NCBI RefSeq assembly: GCF_007673235.1
Contig: NZ_VDZH01000006.1
Location: 62,001-126,000, forward strand
DNA: 64,000 nt
Direction: 5' to 3'
Origin: Curtobacterium pusillum
GTDB lineage: Bacteria > Actinomycetota > Actinomycetes > Actinomycetales > Microbacteriaceae
Below the pieces are notes generated by a model that was not told where the DNA came from, did no database searches, and saw only the letters and a program-made list of their open reading frames with translations. Both the position numbers and the translations under genes were made by a program. Shown piece by piece: positions 26,601 through 32,768 of this stretch (positions within the stretch are counted from its first letter, which is position 1; every line of letters begins with the position of its first letter).

Positions 26601-26622
26601 TGCAATGAAATACTACATTGCA
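26601..26622. promoter_or_regulatory. Inverted repeat TGCAATG-N8-CATTGCA before the glycosyltransferase operon
   Basis: Perfect 7-bp arms are separated by the AT-rich spacer AAATACTA, 24-45 nt upstream of the operon's ATG. It is the only AT-rich patch nearby and includes a TAGTAT -10-like hexamer on the minus strand. It is a probable operator or promoter; the binding protein is unknown. Confidence 0.5.
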
Positions 26623-26647
26623 GTGCAGGGTTCCGGAAGAGCGAGTC

Positions 26648-27532
26648 CTACGGGGCCGCGTCCCGCGTCGTCGTGGCGATCCGGTAGATCGAGGTCGTCG
26701 CCGCGAGGAACAGGGTCGTGCCGTCGTCTCCGCCGAAGCAGAGGTTCGCCACCGTCTCCGGAACGTCGATCTGCCCGAGCCGTCGCCCGGACGGGTCGAA
26801 CACCACCACGCCCCGGTGCGACGACGACCACACGTTGCCGTGCACGTCGACGCGGATGCCGTCCGGAGCACCCTCGCCGGGCTCGAGACGGGCGAACACG
26901 CGACCGTTCTTCAGGCGGGCGCCGTCGCGGTCGTAGACACGGATGACCGGCTCGTCGGACGACGAACTCGCGATGTACAGGATCCGTTCCGTCGGGTCGA
27001 ACGCCAACCCGTTCGGCTCGTCGAGGTCGACCGCCACCGGACGGAGGTCCTCGCCGGCGGCGCCGCAGCGGAACACCCAGTGGTCGCCGTACTCCCGCTC
27101 GCCGGGGTGCCCCTCGCGCGGCTGCGTGATGCCGTACGCGGGGTCGGTGAACCAGACGCTGCCGTCCCGGGCCACGACGACGTCGTTCGGGGAGTTCAGC
27201 CGGACGCCGTTCCACGAATCGACGATCGGGGTGACGGTGCCGTCCCGGTCGCGCTCGACCCGCCGGAGACCGTGCGAGCACTGCACCACACTGCCGTCCC
27301 GGTCGAGGGTGCGACCGTTCGTGAACTCGACCCCCTCGGCGTAGGCGTCGACCGCCCCGGTGTCGGCGTGCCACTGCAGGATGCGGTCGCCCGGGATGTC
27401 GGACCACCTGAGGGTCCTGGTCGCGGGGATCCAGCACGGCCCCTCGGCCCAGGTGCTGCCCGTGGCGATCCGTTCGAGCGCGGTGGGGTCGGGAACGATG
27501 TCGGTCAGCCCGTCGGGCACGTCGTCATGCAC
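26648..27532 (-). CDS. SMP-30/gluconolactonase family protein
   Basis: A 294-residue six-bladed beta-propeller lactonase. Metal and active-site motifs: 'STWAEGPCWIPATRTLRWSD' with the metal Glu (about 26-45), 'NSPNDVVVARDGSVWFTDP' with Asn/Asp (about 113-131), 'EPNGLAFDPTERILYIA' (about 168-184) and 'APDGIRVDVHGNVWSS' (about 215). It would hydrolyse a sugar lactone to the acid in the cytoplasm. The GTG at 27532 has TACGCT exactly 6 nt upstream, so a leaderless transcript is likely. The neighbouring GntR and SDR genes suggest a sugar-acid pathway. Confidence 0.88.
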   Translation of the reverse strand: MHDDVPDGLTDIVPDPTALERIATGSTWAEGPCWIPATRTLRWSDIPGDRILQWHADTGAVDAYAEGVEFTNGRTLDRDGSVVQCSHGLRRVERDRDGTVTPIVDSWNGVRLNSPNDVVVARDGSVWFTDPAYGITQPREGHPGEREYGDHWVFRCGAAGEDLRPVAVDLDEPNGLAFDPTERILYIASSSSDEPVIRVYDRDGARLKNGRVFARLEPGEGAPDGIRVDVHGNVWSSSHRGVVVFDPSGRRLGQIDVPETVANLCFGGDDGTTLFLAATTSIYRIATTTRDAAP

Positions 27533-27551
27533 GGCGCCAGCGTATGCCGGT

Positions 27552-28238
27552 TCAGTCGATCTCGGGCTCCCGGAAGCGCTCGAGGAAGTCGCGGTGCGTC
27601 GGCGCGTAGAGCTCTCGCAGCGCCGCCCGCGCAGCGTCGGGGTCATCGGCGACGAAAGCGTCGTGCACTGACTCGACACCGCGGCGGAGCCATTCGGTGT
27701 CGATGGGCGTCGTCGAGTCGCCCGGGGCGAGGAAGCGTGCGAGCTCGGCGTCGATCCGGCGCACCTGTCGTTCGAGTTCCGGGTTCCCGATCCGGTTCGT
27801 GAGGACGTCGAAGAACGCACCGATGCCGCGGGCGATGCGCGGGCCGTCCCCGGCCTCGACGCCCGCCGCGACCTCGGCTCGCTGGGTCGCGAGCTCGTCG
27901 GCGACGCCCGGGGCGTCCGATCCGATCAGCCGGACCACGGCGTACTCGTTGCAGATCCCGGACACGAACAGGGCACGGTTCGTCCGCTCCGGCGCGAGTT
28001 CGGCGACGGTGGTCTGCCGACCGGCTGACATCTCGATCAGGCCGGACTCGGCGAGACGGATCAACGCGTGCCGGATCGGCGTGCGGGACATGCCGAGCCA
28101 CTCCATCAGCTCGTCGTCGCGCAGCACCTCACCCGGGACGAGCTGACTCGTCTGGATCGCCTGGAACAGGGCGTCGTACGCCCGGTCACGGAGGAAGGTA
28201 CGGCCGGCGGGCTGCGCGGCGCTCCCGGGGAGCGGCAT
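27552..28238 (-). CDS. GntR-family regulator (second of three adjacent)
   Basis: A 228-residue FadR/FCD-like regulator. The winged helix is 'TSQLVPGEVLRDDELMEWLG' plus 'MSRTPIRHALIRLAESGLIE' (residues about 28-68); the helical C-terminal domain ends 'APTHRDFLERF'. It overlaps the preceding GntR stop as TGATG, so the two are coupled. Similar length and layout to the GntR at 16712. It would sense a metabolite of this sugar-acid locus and probably controls the SMP-30 gene 19 bp downstream; inferred. Confidence 0.84.
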   Translation of the reverse strand: MPLPGSAAQPAGRTFLRDRAYDALFQAIQTSQLVPGEVLRDDELMEWLGMSRTPIRHALIRLAESGLIEMSAGRQTTVAELAPERTNRALFVSGICNEYAVVRLIGSDAPGVADELATQRAEVAAGVEAGDGPRIARGIGAFFDVLTNRIGNPELERQVRRIDAELARFLAPGDSTTPIDTEWLRRGVESVHDAFVADDPDAARAALRELYAPTHRDFLERFREPEID

Positions 28239-28897
28239 CAGATCGTCTCCTGGGCAGGTGCGTCGAGCACGGTTCGCGGGTGGGCGTCGTGCGCGTCGAA
28301 CCAGCGGCGGAGGACGGCTTCCGTGCGGTCGCCGTCACCGTCCGTCACCGCTGCGGCGAATCCGTCGAGGTCGAGCTCGTCGAGCGTCGGCGCGTGTTCG
28401 GGTGCGATCGTCCAGGTCCGGAGCACGTGCGGGACGAGTTCGTCCCACGCCTGACGGAGTCGCGGGTTGCCGATGACCCCGACGAGCACGTCGAAGACGC
28501 CGTCCGTCGCGACCAGCTGGGCCGCCGACCGCACCGACCGCGTGCGGCGTGCCACCGCGTCGCGCTGCGTGGCCGTCGCCACCGGGACCACGATCCGCGA
28601 GGAGACGGCGAGGAGCTCCCCGAGCAGGGAGAACGACGAGGACGCCCGCTGGGGGTCGAGCTCGGCGACGAGCGTCCCGCGTTGCGGCAGCACGTCGATG
28701 AGCCCCACGGCGGCCAGCCGGTCGATCGCCTCGCGCACCGGGGTCCGGGACGCGTTGGCCCACGACTCGACCTCGGACTCACTGATCGTCTCGCCCGGCT
28801 GCAGCTCCCCGCTCACGATCGCGTCGCGCAGTTTCGCGAACACGACGTCACGGAGCAGGAGTCGCTTCGCGGGACGGGTCGGCTTCGGGATCGGCAT
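28238..28897 (-). CDS. GntR-family regulator (first of the coupled pair)
   Basis: A 219-residue GntR regulator: winged helix 'SGELQPGETISESEVESWAN' and 'ASRTPVREAIDRLAAVGLID' (residues about 28-68), then a helical domain ('VGVIGNPRLRQAWDELVPHV'). The ATG at 28897 was chosen over the GTG two codons upstream because TACGCT ends exactly 6 nt before the ATG. The stop overlaps the start of the next GntR gene by one base. Having two full-length GntR proteins translated as a pair suggests they may form heterodimers or arose by duplication. Confidence 0.83.
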   Translation of the reverse strand: MPIPKPTRPAKRLLLRDVVFAKLRDAIVSGELQPGETISESEVESWANASRTPVREAIDRLAAVGLIDVLPQRGTLVAELDPQRASSSFSLLGELLAVSSRIVVPVATATQRDAVARRTRSVRSAAQLVATDGVFDVLVGVIGNPRLRQAWDELVPHVLRTWTIAPEHAPTLDELDLDGFAAAVTDGDGDRTEAVLRRWFDAHDAHPRTVLDAPAQETI

Positions 28898-29001
28898 GAA
28901 CACAGCGTAGAGCCCTCATCGGATATCAGATACTGCGGTGAGAGCGCCGCGTGTCGGCGTCCATGGGGTTGGTGGCGGTCGAAGTCCGGAGCCGTCGGGT
29001 C

Positions 29002-29661
29002 TCAGGTGCCGTCGACGATCTCCCGCATGGCCGCCGCCGCGGCAGCGGCGTCACCGCTCGCGATCGCACGAGCGACCGCGACGTGCAGTGCGACGTCGTG
29101 CAAGTCCGGCCCGATGCCGGCGCGCTCGTCGAGTGCGCGGGCGACGACTCCGCCCAGGCGGCGGAACACCGCGTTCCCCGACATCCCCAGGATGCTGCGG
29201 TGCAGCTCGCGATCGGCCTGGAGGAACGCGGCCGCGTCGTCGGGACCGGTGGCGGCGGCGAGACGGTCGGCGGCGGCGAGCAGCGCCTCCAGTCGGTCCT
29301 GGCAGGACGCGTCCGACGCGCGCTCCGCGGCTGCCGCCGCCGCAGCGGGTTCGATCGCGCGCCGCAGCGCGCGCAGTTCGGCGAGCACCCGGTCGCGGTC
29401 CGAGCCGGCGAGCCGCCATCCGACCACGCGCGGGTCGGTGACGTCCCACATGCCGATCGGCACCGCGACGACACCGACGCGGCGGCGGGCCGTCAGCAGG
29501 CCGAGGCCGACCAGGACGCGGACGGCCTCGCGGACGATGCTGCGACTCGCGCCGGTGCGCTCCGCGAGCTGGTCGATGCTGCGACGTTCCCAGGCGGGGT
29601 GCGCTCCGGTGACGACGGCGCTGCCCAGCTCGTCGAGCACCCGGTCGAACGTGCTGGTCAC
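29002..29661 (-). CDS. FadR-type GntR regulator (FCD domain)
   Basis: A 219-residue regulator with the winged helix at the N-terminus ('ERRSIDQLAERTGASRSIVR', 'EAVRVLVGLGLLTARRRVGV') and an FCD domain with metal-binding-type residues ('DRELHRSILGMSGN', about 145-158, and 'HVAVARAIASGD'). Its GTG overlaps the TGA of the upstream SDR gene as GTGA, so the SDR and its regulator are co-translated. It most likely binds the AATAG/CTATT dyad in the divergent SDR promoter at 30386; inference. Confidence 0.86.
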   Translation of the reverse strand: MTSTFDRVLDELGSAVVTGAHPAWERRSIDQLAERTGASRSIVREAVRVLVGLGLLTARRRVGVVAVPIGMWDVTDPRVVGWRLAGSDRDRVLAELRALRRAIEPAAAAAAAERASDASCQDRLEALLAAADRLAAATGPDDAAAFLQADRELHRSILGMSGNAVFRRLGGVVARALDERAGIGPDLHDVALHVAVARAIASGDAAAAAAAMREIVDGT

Positions 29662-30380
29662 CGCTGCGACACCGGGCTCACGACGAGTTCGTCGATGCGC
29701 ACGTGTGCGGGCGACCCCAGCACGAACGCGACGGTGCGGGCGATGTCCGACGGCTGGAGCATGACGGCGCGCGCGGCGACGTCCGGTACCGAGGGCCGCT
29801 GGGCGAGGAAGTCGGTCGCGACGTCACCAGGGCAGAGGTGCGTGGCGCGGACCCCGTGCGGCGCCTCCTGCTGGTTGAGGGTGCGGACGACGGAACCGAG
29901 CGCCGTCTTGCTCGCCGAGTAGGCGACCCCGGCGCCCGGCTGGAACGACCACCCGGCGTACGAGGACACCACGACGACCACCCCGCCGGACTCGCGCAGC
30001 GCGGGGAGCGCCGCGTCGACGACGGTGACGACGGCCGTGAGGTTCGTGTCCACGATCGCGCGGAAGTCGGGCACCGACTGGTCGTCCCACCGACGCCGTG
30101 GGGTGTTCAGCCCGGCGGCGAGCACGAGCCCGTCGAGCCGCCCGTGCTCGGCGAGCACCGCGTCCCGGGCGGCGCGCACGGCGTCGTCGTCGGAGACGTC
30201 GAGCGGCAGGGCCCAGGCCGAGCCGCCGTCGGCGCGGACCGCCCCGACGACCTCGTCGAGCGCCTCGGGTCGTCGACTGCTGACCACCACGGTCCAGCCG
30301 TCGGCCGCGGCCGCCCGGGCACTCGCGGCACCCATGCCGCTGCCGCCACCGGTGATCCACAGGACTCGCTGCTCCGTCAT
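29658..30380 (-). CDS. SDR-family oxidoreductase
   Basis: A 240-residue NAD(P)-dependent short-chain dehydrogenase: TGGGSGMG cofactor motif (residues 10-17), 'LVLAAGLN' in place of the common NNAG (about 85), catalytic Ser in 'VVVSSYAGW' and YSASK (about 151-155), all functional residues otherwise present. The ATG has TACTAT exactly 6 nt upstream, so the gene is probably leaderless and directly repressible by a protein on the overlapping dyad. It is followed by its FadR-type regulator (GTGA overlap). The substrate is perhaps a sugar acid; unknown. Confidence 0.88.
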   Translation of the reverse strand: MTEQRVLWITGGGSGMGAASARAAAADGWTVVVSSRRPEALDEVVGAVRADGGSAWALPLDVSDDDAVRAARDAVLAEHGRLDGLVLAAGLNTPRRRWDDQSVPDFRAIVDTNLTAVVTVVDAALPALRESGGVVVVVSSYAGWSFQPGAGVAYSASKTALGSVVRTLNQQEAPHGVRATHLCPGDVATDFLAQRPSVPDVAARAVMLQPSDIARTVAFVLGSPAHVRIDELVVSPVSQR

Positions 30381-30385
30381 GCTGG

Positions 30386-30400
30386 AATAGTATGCCTATT
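30386..30400. promoter_or_regulatory. Operator-like dyad AATAG-TATGC-CTATT in divergent SDR promoter
   Basis: The 5-bp arms flank a 5-bp spacer. The dyad covers the minus-strand -10 hexamer TACTAT (30392-30387) of the SDR gene at 30380 and lies 52 nt upstream of the plus-strand SDR at 30453. It fits a GntR-type site; the likely binder is the FadR-type protein at 29002. Confidence 0.55.
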
Positions 30401-30452
30401 GCAGTCGCCGACGACGCGAGGTCACGGCCTGCCCGACGAACAGGAGCGCCCG

Positions 30453-31202
30453 ATGCACCTCGACCTGACCGACCGTGTCGTCATCGTGACCGGGGCCGCG
30501 CGCGGCATCGGGCACCGCATCGCCTCCCGCTTCGCCGACGAGGGAGCGCGCGTCGTCGCCCTGGACCTCGCGTTCGAACAGGACTTCCCGCTCGAGCACG
30601 TGGTCTGCAACGTCGCCGATCCCGCATCCGTCAGCGCCGCCGTCGACACCGTCGTCGAACGACACGGCACGATCGACGTCCTCGTGAACAACGCGGGCAT
30701 CAACGTCGAGGGCACGGTGGCCGAGCTGGAGTGGGACGCCTGGCGCCGCTGCATGGACGTCAACCTCGGCGGGACGTTCCTGATGAGCCAGGCCGTCGCC
30801 CCGGTGATGCAGGCGGCGGGGCGGGGCCGGATCATCAACGCGGCGTCCTTCGCGGCGATCGTGCCGAGCGTCGGCAGCGCCGCCTACGCGGCCTCGAAGT
30901 CGGCCGTCGTGGCGTTCACCCGGGTGCTCGCGTCGGAGCTCGGGCCGTGGGACATCACCGTGAACGCGTACGCGCCGGGCATGGTGCCGACGGCGATGAA
31001 CGGCTTCGCGACGATGCCGACCGAGGCACAGGACCGGCTGCTCGACACGCTGTCGCTCCGGCGGTGGGAGACCCCGGACGACGTCGCGGACCTGCTGGTG
31101 TTCGTGGCGAGCGACGCGGCGGGCTACATCACCGGGACACTGCTCGACGTGTCCGGCGGCAAGCTCGCGACGCAGATCCCGTCCCGGGCGCACGGGCGCT
31201 GA
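30453..31202 (+). CDS. SDR-family oxidoreductase
   Basis: A 249-residue classical short-chain dehydrogenase with every motif intact: TGAARGIG (residues 13-20), LVNNAG (about 83-88), catalytic Ser in 'IINAASFAAI' and YAASK (about 146-150), then 'NAYAPGMVPT'. It resembles sugar or polyol dehydrogenases used in uronate and sugar-acid catabolism. CAGGAG lies 7 nt before the ATG. It diverges from the 30380 SDR over a 72-bp control region and converges on the MarR gene. The specific substrate is unknown. Confidence 0.9.
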   Translation: MHLDLTDRVVIVTGAARGIGHRIASRFADEGARVVALDLAFEQDFPLEHVVCNVADPASVSAAVDTVVERHGTIDVLVNNAGINVEGTVAELEWDAWRRCMDVNLGGTFLMSQAVAPVMQAAGRGRIINAASFAAIVPSVGSAAYAASKSAVVAFTRVLASELGPWDITVNAYAPGMVPTAMNGFATMPTEAQDRLLDTLSLRRWETPDDVADLLVFVASDAAGYITGTLLDVSGGKLATQIPSRAHGR

Positions 31203-31224
31203 CGACGGCGAGGCGCGGGCGCGC

Positions 31225-31641
31225 TCAGCGCAGCATGCGTTCGAGCAGGTCGCGCAGCGCGCGTCGGTCGTCGATGGCCAGCCGGGTCGTCAGGGGCAGC
31301 AGCGCATCGCGCATCGCCGCCTCGAGCGACCGCGCGACCTCGAGGCCGGCCTCGGTGATCACGACGTCCACCGCGCGGGCATCCTCGGCGTTCGGCTCCC
31401 GAGCCAGCAGTCCCTTGGCGGACGCGCGAGCCACCAGTCCGGTCATCGTCGATCGTTCGAGCCCGAGGTAGTCCGCCAGGTCGCCGATCCGCAGCCGACG
31501 ATCGCGCAGGATCGCGAGCACCCGGAGCTGCGTCAAGGAGACCCCGGCGTCCGCGGCGATCCCGGTCAACGCCCCCATGGTCCGGAACGCGGTCTCGCCC
31601 AGTGCGTCGACGAGCAGCTCGTCCTCGGTCATCTCCTGCAT
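31225..31641 (-). CDS. MarR-family regulator
   Basis: A 138-residue MarR protein: DNA-reading helix and wing in 'RIGDLADYLGLERSTMTGLV' and 'LLAREPNAEDARAVDVVITE' (residues about 50-95). It has no cysteine, so it is a ligand-binding rather than thiol-redox member. TAGGCT ends 6 nt before the ATG, the leaderless pattern. It diverges from a quinone oxidoreductase gene across two matching 13-bp dyads at 31664-31698, a standard arrangement for a repressor of a reductase that detoxifies the inducing compound. Confidence 0.88.
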   Translation of the reverse strand: MQEMTEDELLVDALGETAFRTMGALTGIAADAGVSLTQLRVLAILRDRRLRIGDLADYLGLERSTMTGLVARASAKGLLAREPNAEDARAVDVVITEAGLEVARSLEAAMRDALLPLTTRLAIDDRRALRDLLERMLR

Positions 31642-31663
31642 CTCCCCAGCCTACTTGACTCAT

Positions 31664-31698
31664 TTCGTGTTGCGAACTAATTTTTTTCGTAACACGAA
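31664..31698. promoter_or_regulatory. Two opposed MarR-type operators, TTCGTGTTRCGAA
   Basis: TTCGTGTTGCGAA (31664-31676) and TTCGTAACACGAA (31686-31698), whose complement is TTCGTGTTACGAA, differ at one base only. Their centres are 22 bp apart, two helical turns, placing bound dimers on the same DNA face. A T7 run lies between them. Confidence 0.7.
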
Positions 31699-31714
31699 TC
31701 ATCAGGAGGACACC

Positions 31715-32659
31715 ATGCACGCAGCAGTCGTCACCACCTTCGGCCACGCCCCCACCTGGCAGGAGTTCGCGGAGCCCACCCCGGCGGACGGCGAGGTCGT
31801 CGTCGAGGTCGTCGCCGCCGGACTCCACCCGCGCGTCCGCTCGCAGGCCGACGGATCCCACTACACGAGCGAGGGCGCGCTCCCCCTGGTCCCCGGCGTC
31901 GACGGCGTCGGGCGCTTCCCGGACGGCTCCCTCCGCTACTTCGCCGTCGCCAGCGACACCCGCGGCTCGATGGCCGAACGCGTCGCCGTCGACCCGCGCG
32001 CGAGCGTCGCCCTGCCCGACGGCGCCGACCCGGTCACGATCGCCGCTGGTGCCAACCCGGTGATGTCGTCGTGGGTCGCCCTCCGCCGGCGGATCGCGTT
32101 CGAGCCCGGCAGTCGCGTGCTCGTCCTCGGCGCGACCGGGGCGTCCGGCACCGCCGCGGTGCAGGTCGCGAAGCACCTCGGCGCATCGCACGTGGTCGCG
32201 AGCGGCCGTGACGCAGCCCGGCTCGCCGCGCTCCGCGAGCTCGGCGCCGACGTGGTCGTCCCGCTCGACGACGTGGAGGGCGTCGCCGCCGCTGCCGCCG
32301 ACGTGGACGTCGTCGTCGACTACGTCTGGGGGCAGCCCGCAGCGGACGTCATGCGAGCACTCGTCACGGCCCGCTCCGACCGTGGTCGTCGCCTCGACTG
32401 GGTCGCGATCGGGTCGACGGCCGGCCAGGAGGCACGGATCCCGTCCGCCGCGCTCCGTGCGTCCGGCCTCACCATCGTCGGGAGCGGCCAGGGCTCGGTC
32501 GGTCGTGCCGCGTTCGTCGCGGAGCTGCCCGGGATCGTCGCGGCGATCGCGGACGGCACGATCCGTGTCGACGCGACGGGCGTGCGGTTCGCGGAGGTCG
32601 AGGCGGCCTGGGCCGGACAGGGCGCCGCGGGCGCGGGCAGAGTGGTGTTGACAGCCTGA
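31715..32659 (+). CDS. Zinc-free quinone oxidoreductase (MDR family)
   Basis: A 314-residue medium-chain dehydrogenase/reductase of the quinone-oxidoreductase type. The N-terminal GroES-like fold ('EPTPADGEVVVEVVAAGLHP') lacks the catalytic zinc cysteine, and the NADPH-binding motif 'VLVLGATGASGTAAVQVAKH' lies near residues 135-154. It would reduce quinones or enals with NADPH. CAGGAGG precedes the ATG by 6 nt. It is divergently paired with, and probably repressed by, the MarR protein at 31225. Confidence 0.88.
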   Translation: MHAAVVTTFGHAPTWQEFAEPTPADGEVVVEVVAAGLHPRVRSQADGSHYTSEGALPLVPGVDGVGRFPDGSLRYFAVASDTRGSMAERVAVDPRASVALPDGADPVTIAAGANPVMSSWVALRRRIAFEPGSRVLVLGATGASGTAAVQVAKHLGASHVVASGRDAARLAALRELGADVVVPLDDVEGVAAAAADVDVVVDYVWGQPAADVMRALVTARSDRGRRLDWVAIGSTAGQEARIPSAALRASGLTIVGSGQGSVGRAAFVAELPGIVAAIADGTIRVDATGVRFAEVEAAWAGQGAAGAGRVVLTA

Positions 32660-32768
32660 CCCCCGCGCGGGCTCCCTGTCCGCCTACTCAGGTTCTCCAC
32701 ATCGGCCGCTTCGTAAGCTGTGAGGGCCCAGTGAGCCGGACTGCAGCCCGACCCCGAGGAGGTGCCCG

